Position numbers and translations under genes: made by a program. Of a DNA stretch of 64,000 nt, positions 1-8,238 are shown in pieces. Location: positions 1 through 64,000 of the forward strand of contig JALHMY010000024.1 in assembly GCA_022843805.1 (NCBI GenBank), given 5' to 3'. The notes below the pieces were generated by a model. That model did no database searches, was not told the DNA's origin, and was given only the letters and a program-made list of their open reading frames with translations. Each line of letters opens with the position of its first letter. Positions within the stretch are counted from its first letter, which is position 1. The DNA is from Fuerstiella sp. Its GTDB lineage: Bacteria; Planctomycetota; Planctomycetia; Planctomycetales; Planctomycetaceae.

Positions 1-107
1 ATTCGTCAGTGGCGGCCACACTTCGATCTATCGAATCCTCCAAACGGCCAGGTCCAAACCAAAAGAAGAACCCACATAATGAACACGTGAAAGATGTTTA
101 CAGCAGT

Positions 108-350
108 AGCTTCGCCCTCCCGTCGGATTCTCTCGGCTCAGCAGGAGCTTCGCCCTCCCATCGGCTTCTCTCGGCTCAGCAGGAGCTTCGCCCTCCCATC
201 GGCTTCTCTCGGCTCAGCAGGAGCTTCGCCCTCCCGTCGGCTTCTCTCGGCTCAGCGGGAGCTTCGCCCTCCCGTCGGCTTCTCTCGGCTCGGCAGGAGC
301 CTCGCCCTCCCGTCGGCTCAGCGGGAGCTTCGCCCTCCCGGCTGTTCAGG
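108..350. repeat. Tandem array of a 38-bp EGEAPAEP-type repeat
   Basis: About six head-to-tail copies of a 38-bp unit containing the core AGCTTCGCCCTCCC and CTCGGCTCAGC. The last two copies are shortened. Read on the minus strand this is the GGGAGGGCGAAGCTCCTGC type core that also forms the array near 25.1-25.5 kb, with a different linker (AGAGAAGCCGAT here). All frames are open through it, giving artefact ORFs such as EGEAPAEP or SAGASPS peptides. It lies just 3' of the aminotransferase gene. The linkers are identical between copies, so it is not a CRISPR array. Confidence 0.9.
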
Positions 351-394
351 CATCGGGTCGACAATCAGCCCGGATATCGCTCGATCACGGGTCT

Positions 395-1582
395 TCAGGC
401 CATAAATTTCTCAATTGCATCCATGCCTCGGCGGAGGTTCTCCATGCTGGTTGCAAACGACATTCGAACATAGCCAGGAGCGCCAAATGCATCGCCGCTG
501 ACCAGTGCCACGTAGGCTCGTTCGAGCAATGCTGTACAAAAGTCGGTTGCATTGTCCACTGCAGGACCGCCCATCAGAGGACGACCAAAGTGGCTGCTGA
601 CATTGAAGAATGCATAGAATGCTCCTCCGGGTTCTGCCATCGTGAGGCCCGGCATGGCACTCAGTCGCCGGATCACATAATCACGACGTTCGGCAAACTT
701 CACACACATATCGGCAACACACTGCTGAGGGCCGGTCAAAGCGGCGAGTGCCGCGTACTGGCTGACACTGCAGGGATTTGACGTCTGCTGGCTCTGCAGG
801 CGATTGATCGCAGCGCTCACATTTTCCGGAGCCAAAGTCCAGCCGATACGCCAGCCCGTCATGGCGTAGGCTTTGCTGACGCCATTAACGATCACTGTTC
901 GTTTTCGGACCTCATCGCCGAAGGATGCGAAGGAGCGGAAGGTGTGCCCCGAATAGATCAGCTTGTCGTAGATTTCGTCAGAGAGCACAACGATGTCTTT
1001 TTCAACGACAACCTGCGCCAGCGCTTCCAGTGTCTTTACCGGATAGACAACTCCGGTCGGATTGCTGGGACTGTTCAGCATCAGCATGCGAGTGCGACTT
1101 GTACAGGCTGCCCGCAGTTTTTCCGGACTGAGACAAAAGCCTTCTGCTTCGGTTGTTTCGACGAGCACCGGCTTTGCACCGACAAGCTCAACCAGAGCCG
1201 AATAGCTGACCCAGTAGGGTGTGGGGATAATGACTTCATCGCCAGGTTCGCAGATCGCGACAAGCACATTGTGGAGTGCGTGTTTGGCGCCATTGGAAAT
1301 GGTGACTTCCGACGGCTTCCATGTGACCCCGTGATCTCTTTGAAACGCATCGCAAACGGCCTGCTTCAGTTCCTGAATTCCGGTGGCCGCCGTATAGTGG
1401 GTATGTCCTGCCTCCATCGCTGCAACAGCCGCGCTGCGGATATGTTCGGGGGTGATAAAGTCGGGTTCACCCAGCGTAAAGTCAAGGACATCAATTCCTT
1501 TACCCCGAAGTTCGCGAGCCTTTGCGGCAGCAGCAAGTGTTTCGGATGGTTTCAGCTGATTAACGAGTGACGACGTATGCAT
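395..1582 (-). CDS. aspC: Pyridoxal-phosphate aspartate aminotransferase (class I, fold type I)
   Basis: A 395-residue cytoplasmic aminotransferase, the usual length for the bacterial AspAT Ib subgroup; the expected reaction is aspartate + 2-oxoglutarate to oxaloacetate + glutamate. Visible landmarks: the N-terminal LDFTLGEPDF substrate-loop motif, NSPSNPTG (Asn near 174 contacting PLP), SDEIYDKLIY (Asp202, Tyr205), and SKAYAMTGWRIGW with the Schiff-base lysine near 237 and Arg245. The GYVRMSF segment near the C-terminus holds the substrate-carboxylate arginine. The ATG start lacks a clear Shine-Dalgarno but begins exactly where family homology starts. It lies 80 bp downstream of the GTPase gene on the same strand, so co-transcription is possible. 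Substrate specificity (aspartate versus prephenate or aromatic) is not decided by these motifs. Confidence 0.93.
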   Translation of the reverse strand: MHTSSLVNQLKPSETLAAAAKARELRGKGIDVLDFTLGEPDFITPEHIRSAAVAAMEAGHTHYTAATGIQELKQAVCDAFQRDHGVTWKPSEVTISNGAKHALHNVLVAICEPGDEVIIPTPYWVSYSALVELVGAKPVLVETTEAEGFCLSPEKLRAACTSRTRMLMLNSPSNPTGVVYPVKTLEALAQVVVEKDIVVLSDEIYDKLIYSGHTFRSFASFGDEVRKRTVIVNGVSKAYAMTGWRIGWTLAPENVSAAINRLQSQQTSNPCSVSQYAALAALTGPQQCVADMCVKFAERRDYVIRRLSAMPGLTMAEPGGAFYAFFNVSSHFGRPLMGGPAVDNATDFCTALLERAYVALVSGDAFGAPGYVRMSFATSMENLRRGMDAIEKFMA

Positions 1583-1662
1583 GTCAGGACAAAATCACAT
1601 CAAGAATTTGGAAAACAGGAATTGCTCTGAACCCTGATTCAGAGAATATCAGGCTCACTGTT

Positions 1663-3597
1663 TTAAGGCGAGCCCATGGAATCGGGATTTGCAGCGTTTG
1701 CACGAGTGCGAATCAGCTGATGCAGCTGATTGACAGCCTGCTGCACCTTCGCAAACGAATCATTGTGAGCCAGACGTGAGGCAGCACTCAGGTCTTCCGG
1801 CAGACTGCCAAGCAGCTGCGAATGGATCAGCTCTGTCAGCCATGCGGCCCGGCGTTTCATAAACGCAGCGTGCAGGCTGTGAAACCATGCCTGCAGAAGT
1901 CCGGCCCCTGTACCTGCTGCTCCGGAAACAGCTGCTTCGCCAGCCAGAGCGGCTGTTGCACCTCCGGCCACATCGGCAACGACATGCACAACTGCCTGTG
2001 CAGCAGCATCAGCAACAAACGGGGCGACGACTTCGCCAGCCGGGCCGAACCCCATCGTGAACAGCACTACGCTTGTCACCGGACGCACGGCTGCCGAAAC
2101 ATGATGCAGCTGTCGATAGAATCGAAACATCTCCGGGCTGTTCTGGCGAAACTTCTGCATTTCCGCATCGACAACTTCAGACAGCTCCCTTTCAAAGTCA
2201 ACGGTTTCGTGACTGATCTTCAGACGTGCGATCAGATCAGAGCGTGAGGAACCTTTCAAAATGGCTGCAATACGTGGCTGAATCAGACGATTGCCACTCT
2301 CTGCCATCCACTGCAGTTTGTCGAAAAGCTCTTCAATCACCACCAGAATGGCCGACCATTCACGTCCGCGATATTCCTGCATTGGAGGAACAGGTTCCCC
2401 CTGGATTGCATTGCGGGCAGCTCGAACCGGCCAAAGAATACCGGCTCCAAGAACGTTATAGACACTGTTAATACGTCGAGCCCAGCCATCCTGTCGCGCC
2501 TGCCACCAGGAACGAATTTCGTCGACAACAGAAGAATTTGCAGGTGCAGGCCAGTTTCGAATACGCACGACCGTTTCAGCAGAAAGTCGTTCGGCAGTCG
2601 TTGCAAGATCGGCACTGGCCGCTCTGATCTCATTCAGATACGACGGAACTCCGCGTTTCGGGTGCAAAAGTTCATTCAGTGAGCCAAGCAGAGTCCGCAT
2701 CCGAATTTCATGAAACCGAAGGCGGGACAGGTCGGCGCTCAGGTTTCGGGCAACCCCCTCTTCTGGATGTTTGCCTTTATCCCAGCCTGCAGGAACGGGC
2801 CATGGTCTTTCGTAAAAGGGCAGCCGAAGTTCTTCTGCTGCCTTTCGGTCGCCCGGAGCAATGTACACTCCATCCGGCCGGATTCCGGTCTCTGAACAGA
2901 AAGTATTCAGCCAGACGGGCCAGTAGGGCTCATCGTCGGGAATCAGACACTGATTAAAGACGACCAGAACGGCTTTGTCTTCGGAGCCCGCCTTGCGGAA
3001 GAATTCCTTAACGGCGGCGTCGTTGTACTTTTGTTGTGTCAGCACCGCGACCAGAACGTCGGCCGACCGCCGCACCGCGTCCGCGCGAATCCAGTTCACT
3101 CGAGCATCGCTGTCAATATCCGGCGTGTCCAGTATCAGCAGGGTTTCCGGAAGTTCCGGAGCTGTTCGCCAGAAAAGCAGATTACTTTCGCTTTCACCAA
3201 GAGCCTCTGCGGCACCCGACCATTCATGCAGTTCGAAGTCCGGAAAGATCTTTTGCAGATCGTGGGTTTGAGTAAACCCTTCAGGAATCAGGCACACCGG
3301 ATGTTTCGTGCCCGAAGCGAGCGGACTGCTGGCACTGGCCCGGTACCCGGCCAGATGATTGAAGACGACGCTCTTGCCAATGTTTGTGCCACCGACAACT
3401 GCCACAACCAGCCATGCACCATTTCCAAGCTGCGGTAACAATTTCTGACGCAGCAGGTCATACCATTCACGGCCAGCCAGAGGAGCAACCTGAAGCAGTC
3501 CGGCCTGCTGCTCCAGCGCAATCAGATATTTTTCGAGATGTGCAGTGACCGATGCGCTTTGCTGGAAGATTCGAGTTTGTGAAATTTCGGCCGTCAT
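1663..3597 (-). CDS. Membrane-associated GTPase of Era/dynamin-like type
   Basis: A 644-residue protein with a P-loop GGTNIGKS at residues 69-76, a Walker B/G3 motif DTPDID near 150, and a G4-position motif NQCL where canonical GTPases have NKxD. A roughly 200-residue GTPase domain is followed by a long helical region with Trp/Arg-rich segments. A Gly/Ala/Val-rich hydrophobic stretch around residues 500-580 could insert in membrane, as in bacterial dynamin-like proteins or YcjX/YfjP-like GTPases. The family is found in planctomycetes as an uncharacterised 50S ribosome-binding-type or dynamin-type GTPase; the cellular role is unknown. The degenerate G4 motif makes guanine specificity uncertain. 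It precedes the aminotransferase gene on the same strand. Confidence 0.75.
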   Translation of the reverse strand: MTAEISQTRIFQQSASVTAHLEKYLIALEQQAGLLQVAPLAGREWYDLLRQKLLPQLGNGAWLVVAVVGGTNIGKSVVFNHLAGYRASASSPLASGTKHPVCLIPEGFTQTHDLQKIFPDFELHEWSGAAEALGESESNLLFWRTAPELPETLLILDTPDIDSDARVNWIRADAVRRSADVLVAVLTQQKYNDAAVKEFFRKAGSEDKAVLVVFNQCLIPDDEPYWPVWLNTFCSETGIRPDGVYIAPGDRKAAEELRLPFYERPWPVPAGWDKGKHPEEGVARNLSADLSRLRFHEIRMRTLLGSLNELLHPKRGVPSYLNEIRAASADLATTAERLSAETVVRIRNWPAPANSSVVDEIRSWWQARQDGWARRINSVYNVLGAGILWPVRAARNAIQGEPVPPMQEYRGREWSAILVVIEELFDKLQWMAESGNRLIQPRIAAILKGSSRSDLIARLKISHETVDFERELSEVVDAEMQKFRQNSPEMFRFYRQLHHVSAAVRPVTSVVLFTMGFGPAGEVVAPFVADAAAQAVVHVVADVAGGATAALAGEAAVSGAAGTGAGLLQAWFHSLHAAFMKRRAAWLTELIHSQLLGSLPEDLSAASRLAHNDSFAKVQQAVNQLHQLIRTRANAANPDSMGSP

Positions 3598-4069
3598 TAC
3601 TTTACGAGCACTTCGTGGCAGAAAAGGGATGAACCCCGGAAATTCATGGTCGCTGATCAGGATCTGAGTTCAAAATCCGGCCGGACGACGATTTCATCAG
3701 TCTACAGACGCTGGCTGCTGACTGCGAATCCATTTATGTGATGTGTGTCAACGAAGATCAATTTCTTTGCCGTGAGTCCATCCGCGGCTGCCATAGCGGG
3801 ACGCAGAATCGTTTCGATGGTCAGAATTTGGCCATATTTCCTGCGATTCGCAGTTAACCAGGCTTCTGCAACCCAAGATTTTCGGATATTCGCGCCGCTT
3901 CGTTCCTTCGGTGTTTCAAACGCTTTCCGGCGAAGACTTGAACCAGACTGTCGACTTTTTTGTTGTGATCCCCCCAAAAACTGCGATAAACTGGCTGATG
4001 ATGCTGCTGGAATAGCGTTTTCTTACCGGTAACTTCGGTTGCCTGCAGCATTGGCTAGTCTGCAGATCC
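3598..4069. other. Intergenic region between divergent genes, nothing recognised
   Basis: About 470 bases separating the GTPase gene (minus) from the glycine-rich protein gene (plus). The short ORFs here (for example 3702..3977 minus) match no family I recognise and lack signals. Promoters for both flanking genes presumably lie here but no convincing -35/-10 pair was found. Confidence 0.5.
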
Positions 4070-4102
4070 ATGGTTCCGCGTGTGCCTTCAGGAGCTGATT
4101 TC

Positions 4103-5017
4103 ATGAAAATTTCTCGTGCCGCCATTGGATGCTCGCTCATTTGCGCAGCGTTAGCGGCAAATGTTGTTGCCGTGTCAGCCACTGTTCAGGCTGCATCGAA
4201 AAAAGCGGAAGCCCGCAAGCCCGTGATCACGAATCCGAAATTCGATCCGACTGCGGATCGAGTGGGTTTGTTTAAGGGGGTAGAAGAAGGGCAGCTGGAA
4301 ACGAAATTCGTTCCCAAAGGCTCCGCCGGGGGATTTGTACTGATTTCGAATAAGACGGATCAGCCCCTCACGGTCGAACTGCCCGATTCGTTCGTGGCAG
4401 TTCAGGTGCTGAAACAGCTGGGCGGCGGCGGATTTGGTGGCGGTGGTTTGGGCGGTGGTGGTCTGGGCGGCGGTGGTCAGGGTGGCCAGGGCGGCCAGAA
4501 TCAAAGTGCTGGCGGCGGGTTTGGTGGTGGCGGTCAGGGTGGTGGAGGTCTTGGCGGTGGCGGCGGTCTTGGTGGTGGTGGCGGCGGCGGCGGACAGGGA
4601 TTCTTTTCAATCCCCCCTGAACGCAGTGTGCGAGTACCATATGTCTCAGCCTGTCTGGACCATGGAAAAGCCGATCCTTCTCCGAATCTTGAATACAGAC
4701 TGATTCCCGTTAACGAATACACTCAGGATCCGGTACTTGCACAGCTGATTCGAATGGTTGGCAGCGGCAATGTTGATCAGCATTCTGCTCAGGCCGCCAT
4801 CTGGACTCGGACTGACAATATGAGCTGGCAGCAGCTCGCGTCCAAAGGCACTCAGGGTATTCAGGGACGCGTCAGTTATTTCACATCAGTAAATCTTCAG
4901 CAGGCTCAGATGATTTTGTCTGCCGCAGAAGCTCGGGTACGTGAAGAAGCTTCGAAGAAGAGTGAATCGGACGTGCCAAATTCAGAGCCTCGTCAGGTCA
5001 GTCGACAGTTGCGTTAA
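4103..5017 (+). CDS. Secreted glycine-rich repeat protein of unknown function
   Basis: The ORF opens at 4070, but ATG 4103 is the better start. It has AGGAG at 4090-4094 with 8-nt spacing and begins a clean signal peptide (MKISRAAIGCSLICAALAA, cleavage after an Ala-rich segment). The mature protein (about 304 residues in all) has an N-terminal domain of about 85 residues, then about 60 residues almost entirely of GGGG-F/L/Q runs, then a C-terminal domain of about 130 residues. The N-terminal part resembles planctomycete exported proteins with VPKGSAGGFVLISNKT-type text; no enzyme motif is visible. The Gly tract may act as a flexible linker and is prone to replication slippage. A strong intrinsic terminator follows at 5075. 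Probably periplasmic or surface located. Confidence 0.8.
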   Translation: MKISRAAIGCSLICAALAANVVAVSATVQAASKKAEARKPVITNPKFDPTADRVGLFKGVEEGQLETKFVPKGSAGGFVLISNKTDQPLTVELPDSFVAVQVLKQLGGGGFGGGGLGGGGLGGGGQGGQGGQNQSAGGGFGGGGQGGGGLGGGGGLGGGGGGGGQGFFSIPPERSVRVPYVSACLDHGKADPSPNLEYRLIPVNEYTQDPVLAQLIRMVGSGNVDQHSAQAAIWTRTDNMSWQQLASKGTQGIQGRVSYFTSVNLQQAQMILSAAEARVREEASKKSESDVPNSEPRQVSRQLR

Positions 5018-5074
5018 CATCGCAACGTTCTTTACGGCGCACAACTGAACGGCGATCTCGAACAGAAAAATCTG

Positions 5075-5120
5075 AAAGCTCGAGTGTTCGGATATCTTTC
5101 CGACATTCGAGCTTTTTTTT
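5075..5120 (+). terminator. Rho-independent terminator of the glycine-rich protein gene
   Basis: AAAGCTCGAGTGTTCGGA pairs with TCCGACATTCGAGCTTT (one G-T pair and one bulge) around a short loop and runs straight into eight T residues. It lies about 60 bp after the stop codon. Confidence 0.9.
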
Positions 5121-5129
5121 GTGATCGCG

Positions 5130-5193
5130 CCACGTACCGGCGTCTCTCCGAGACGCCGGTCTTCGCGAGTCTCGGAGAGACTCGCCTACGTGG
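5130..5193. repeat. Dispersed double-hairpin repeat element
   Basis: Outer inverted repeats CCACGTA (5130-5136) and TACGTGG (5187-5193) enclose two perfect hairpins. The first is CCGGCGTCTC-tcc-GAGACGCCGG (5137-5159) and the second GCGAGTCTC-gga-GAGACTCGC (5165-5185). This cloverleaf-like shape recurs in planctomycete genomes as a mobile or REP-like palindrome (general knowledge, not checked here). The right outer arm contains the TAG stop codon (5188-5186, minus) of the formyltransferase gene. Confidence 0.85.
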
Positions 5194-6121
5194 GGGTTGG
5201 ATGATTTTCGGGGAGCAGCCAGACCCAGCTTTTGCCGAGTCGACCACCGTAATTGCCTGCTGTGATCCTGAGCACGCCTTCTACGGGTGCGGCGGCGGAA
5301 ATCGCTGCCTGAGTTGCTGCGGCTACAGTTTTCAGGTCTTTTCCGTTGATGATGATTTCCATTACGGAGGTGATTCCGGCAGGCAGCTGAGTCTCTGCGC
5401 CTTCACGGTTTACCAGCGTTGGGCAAAACGGGTGATTCGTGCTGGCGAATAGAAACTTATAGCGGCTGCCCGCTTTCGATCCGCTCGCGGCAACTCCGCC
5501 GGGAAACGGCGTGATCACGCCTGGAATATTCTGGCAGGCTTTCACCGCCAGTTCGGCGGCGAGCAATGATGCGTCTTCTGACGTCGCCATAAACCAGAGA
5601 TTTCCACCCATAACACCATCTCGCCATGCAAATCGCCGGTCGATGCAGAATTCACCGCCCATGGTGGGAAGGACCCACATTTTGCGTCCGAATCGTTCTT
5701 CGATACGTTCGAAGCCGTCACCAAAGAAGGCAACTTTGCGACCAAGTCGGTAGGAGGGAGGTGTTGCATCCAGTGAGAAGCAGCGAGCCGTCGGACATGT
5801 CAGAACATTCTGGCTGACTCTGGCCAGCAGCGATCGTTCCAGTGCTTCGGTTCGATCCTTTCGGAAACGGGGCACATGCAGCTGGCAGATCGCCCCCGGC
5901 CTTCCATCCGGCGTTTGTATGGATTCGATTCCGCCTGGGCCGATATAGCGGTCCACACCGGCTTCACAGTCGCACAGGATGGAGGACGAAGCATGTCCTG
6001 TAGCTGCCTGAACGGCATGATCCAGCCATTGCCGGTCACGTGCCGTGATCAGAAACTCCACGTACAGGCTGCGAAATGCCTCTGCATAAGTATCTTCAAT
6101 TTCCGCCGTCATCAGTGTCAC
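5186..6121 (-). CDS. ftr: Formylmethanofuran--tetrahydromethanopterin N-formyltransferase
   Basis: A 311-residue homologue of Ftr/FhcD, which moves the formyl group between methanofuran and tetrahydromethanopterin; in bacteria it belongs to the Fhc complex of the H4MPT-linked formaldehyde oxidation route. Family landmarks: EDTYAEAF near the N-terminus, FLITARDRQWLDHA, ATGHASSSILCDCEAGVD, VPTMGGEF-like text in the middle, and the C-terminal GVLRITAGNYGGRLG block. Length is normal for the family and spans both halves. It starts 10 bp downstream of the 5-formyl-THF cyclo-ligase gene on the same strand, so the two form an operon. An internal ATG at 6112 is an alternative start. The final codon and stop fall inside a dispersed repeat. 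The other H4MPT genes (fae, mch, fhcABC) are not in this window. Confidence 0.92.
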   Translation of the reverse strand: MTLMTAEIEDTYAEAFRSLYVEFLITARDRQWLDHAVQAATGHASSSILCDCEAGVDRYIGPGGIESIQTPDGRPGAICQLHVPRFRKDRTEALERSLLARVSQNVLTCPTARCFSLDATPPSYRLGRKVAFFGDGFERIEERFGRKMWVLPTMGGEFCIDRRFAWRDGVMGGNLWFMATSEDASLLAAELAVKACQNIPGVITPFPGGVAASGSKAGSRYKFLFASTNHPFCPTLVNREGAETQLPAGITSVMEIIINGKDLKTVAAATQAAISAAAPVEGVLRITAGNYGGRLGKSWVWLLPENHPTPT

Positions 6122-6131
6122 GCTGCGAACC

Positions 6132-6737
6132 CTATTTTCGACCGCGTCCGGCGATTACCCGGTCTTCTGTGATGATCATGTCCATGAAAATGTCATGCCC
6201 GGCAACCGGGATTTCTTCGAACATCTGGCACTCAAAAGCAAGTGCAACCAGCGGAGTAGAAGAACGAGCATGTTCGAGAAGCTTGTCGTAATATCCCTTG
6301 CCGTGACCCATTCGAGCGCCGCGTGCATCAAAACCAACTCCGGGAACCATAATGAGGTCCAGGGATTCCACATTCACCTGCTTTTCAGGAAGAGCTCGAA
6401 GTGAAAGCCGGGGTTCGAGGATTTTGTACATTCCGAGCTCCAGTTCATCCATTGATTCCAGATGGAAGAGCTCAAGTTCTCCTTCAGCGTTGCACCAAGG
6501 GACCACGATTTTTTTGCCGGACTGAAGCGCGTACTCCAGATCGTTGCGTGTCCGCACTTCGCTGCGAACATCAATGTAAAACATTACCGTGGATGCGGTT
6601 GCATATTCCGGCAGCGCCATGAACGCACCGACAATCCGGCGACTCAGCTGATCCTTGTTTTCCTGAGCGTTGCGACTGGCGTGTGCCTTCTTTCGCATCT
6701 CATTTTTGCGTTCCTGAACCGAAGCATCCATCGACAT
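6132..6737 (-). CDS. 5-formyltetrahydrofolate cyclo-ligase family protein
   Basis: A 201-residue protein of the 5-FCL/MTHFS family (PF01812), normally converting 5-formyl-THF + ATP to 5,10-methenyl-THF. Signature: IMVPGVGFDARGARMGHGKGYYD-type block near residues 140-160, with the Gly-rich ATP loop and the YYDKLL motif; an N-terminal Lys/Arg-rich helix (RKNEMRKKAHASR) supplies basic contacts seen in the family. It is the first gene of a two-gene unit with ftr (10-bp gap). Because its partner acts on methanopterin rather than folate, it might process a pterin-linked C1 carrier; that is inference from context. Housekeeping folate salvage is the simpler reading. Confidence 0.88.
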   Translation of the reverse strand: MSMDASVQERKNEMRKKAHASRNAQENKDQLSRRIVGAFMALPEYATASTVMFYIDVRSEVRTRNDLEYALQSGKKIVVPWCNAEGELELFHLESMDELELGMYKILEPRLSLRALPEKQVNVESLDLIMVPGVGFDARGARMGHGKGYYDKLLEHARSSTPLVALAFECQMFEEIPVAGHDIFMDMIITEDRVIAGRGRK

Positions 6738-7036
6738 ACACTGACTTTCACAGAAAGTGACGAAGCGTTCTCTTTCCGGGAAAAGCTTTTACCCGCTGAT
6801 CAATTCCGGTTCAACCGGCAGCCGACTTCGTGTTTCACTTCCCAGGAATCAGAAGTGCCCCGGGAATCCGAAGTTGCCAAATCTCAGATCCAAACTTCTC
6901 GACCAGCACGGAAGAACATACACTGAGGCGTTGATTCGACACTCAGCAGAATTGTCTGCGTTGTTGGGAAGTCAGGATTTTTGCTGACAAACTCTGCGTT
7001 CTGATGCAGGCCCGGTTCCGCATGGAGGAGTTGGCC

Positions 7037-7930
7037 GTGAAACAGCTGGAAGACATCGGGAAGACCCGCGAAAAAAATTCGCGGACAGTTGCCCGTTCAT
7101 GGAGGAAGCTGATGCCTCTGATCGTGCTGCTTCTCACTGGAGTTACCGCGGCTCTGGTTGTTTTGTCCAGCACGAATTCACCCGCAGAAGCAGCTCCGCC
7201 GGTATCGGGCGTGGAAGTCGTACAGATATTCCCGCATGATTCTTCTTCCTTTGTTCAGGGACTTGTGGTGTATCAGGGGGAGATACTTGAAGGAACCGGT
7301 CAGTATCAGAAGTCCCGGCTAAGGAGACTGCAAATCCCCGGAGGAGCCGTTGTTAAGGATATCGCAGTCCCGGACGATGTGTTTGGAGAAGGGATCACTG
7401 TCTGGAACAATCAAATTCTGCAGCTGACATGGAAAAATGGTTACCTGATTGTCTACGACGCGGAGACCTTTGAGCGAAAGGGTTTCGTGCGTTACAGGGA
7501 CATCGACCCGTCATGGCGGGAAGGCTGGGGAATTACTCACGATGGAAAGCATCTGATTGTGAGTGACGGCACGGCCACTCTCCGGTTTATCGACCCGGTC
7601 CGTTATCAGCTGATTCGAACAGTGGTCGTGCGTAACGGCTGGCAGTCGCTGAAGCAGTTGAATGAGCTGGAATTCGTCAACGGCGAAATCTTTGCGAATG
7701 TCTGGTATCGCGACGAAATTGCCCGGATTGATCCGCAAAGCGGGGCCGTAAAGGGCTGGCTGGATCTGGCTCCGCTCAAACCCAAAGAGGTGCGATTCAA
7801 TCGTGAAGCTGTGCTCAATGGCATCGCATGGGATCCCGCCGGCGATCGGCTGTTTGTCACTGGCAAGAACTGGCCCGCCCTGTTTCAGATCCGGATTACG
7901 GATTCGAAGACGCGGCCGCAGCGAAGATAG
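7037..7930 (+). CDS. Glutaminyl-peptide cyclotransferase (plant/bacterial beta-propeller type)
   Basis: A roughly 297-residue protein of the PF05096 glutamine cyclotransferase family, which converts N-terminal Gln of peptides to pyroglutamate outside the cytoplasm. Motifs: FPHDSSSFVQGL, LEGTGQYQKSRL, VFGEGITVWNNQILQLTWK, GWGITHDGKHLIVSDG, LNELEFVNGEIFANVWY and LNGIAWDPAGDRLFVTGK, covering the five-bladed propeller in order. A single hydrophobic segment (LMPLIVLLLTGVTAALVVL) near residue 25 anchors or exports it. The track starts at ATG 7004, but GTG 7037 is preferred because GGAGGAG (7024-7030) sits 6 nt upstream. ATG 7022 overlaps that Shine-Dalgarno. No operon partner. Confidence 0.9.
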   Translation: MKQLEDIGKTREKNSRTVARSWRKLMPLIVLLLTGVTAALVVLSSTNSPAEAAPPVSGVEVVQIFPHDSSSFVQGLVVYQGEILEGTGQYQKSRLRRLQIPGGAVVKDIAVPDDVFGEGITVWNNQILQLTWKNGYLIVYDAETFERKGFVRYRDIDPSWREGWGITHDGKHLIVSDGTATLRFIDPVRYQLIRTVVVRNGWQSLKQLNELEFVNGEIFANVWYRDEIARIDPQSGAVKGWLDLAPLKPKEVRFNREAVLNGIAWDPAGDRLFVTGKNWPALFQIRITDSKTRPQRR

Positions 7931-8238
7931 TGGTCGATCACCGATTTCCACTGAGCAGACGGATTTTCTAAGCATTCGTACAGCTGCAGCGGGAATTCCC
8001 GGGGATGGGACCCTCACGAACGGTGCCCGAAATTGACTTTCGAATCGATTGCATGGTCCCGTGAATTGCAAAAACACAGTCATAATCGCAGCCTTGCAAA
8101 TAACTTAGGCTAAGTTTGCTGTGTGGTATTTTGTCAACATTGCCACAAATCCATTTAAAACCGGTACCGGCAGGCCGGGCAAACACAGCATGCCATGCTG
8201 ATGGGGCCTGAAACTTAACCAAGACAGTCAGCGGGCGG
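7931..8238. other. Intergenic leader before the HD-GYP gene
   Basis: About 308 bases. It holds a small inverted repeat (ACTTAGGCTAAGT near 8105) and a GGCAAACAC stretch near 8178. Neither adds up to a recognised riboswitch or terminator. Confidence 0.4.

Noticed and set aside
9-473. Overlapping ORFs at the left edge (9..473, 94..405, 176..364)
   Set aside because: They are repeat translations (SAGASPS, EGEAPAEP). All frames are open because the 38-bp unit lacks stops.
1625-1644. CTCTGAA-TTCAGAG hairpin between the GTPase and aminotransferase genes
   Set aside because: Seven-bp stem without a T run on either strand; too weak to call a terminator.
8100-8238. Possible c-di-GMP (GEMM-I) riboswitch before the HD-GYP gene
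   Set aside because: GGGCAAACA is present, but the conserved GACGCAAAGCC core and the tetraloop-receptor arrangement are missing.
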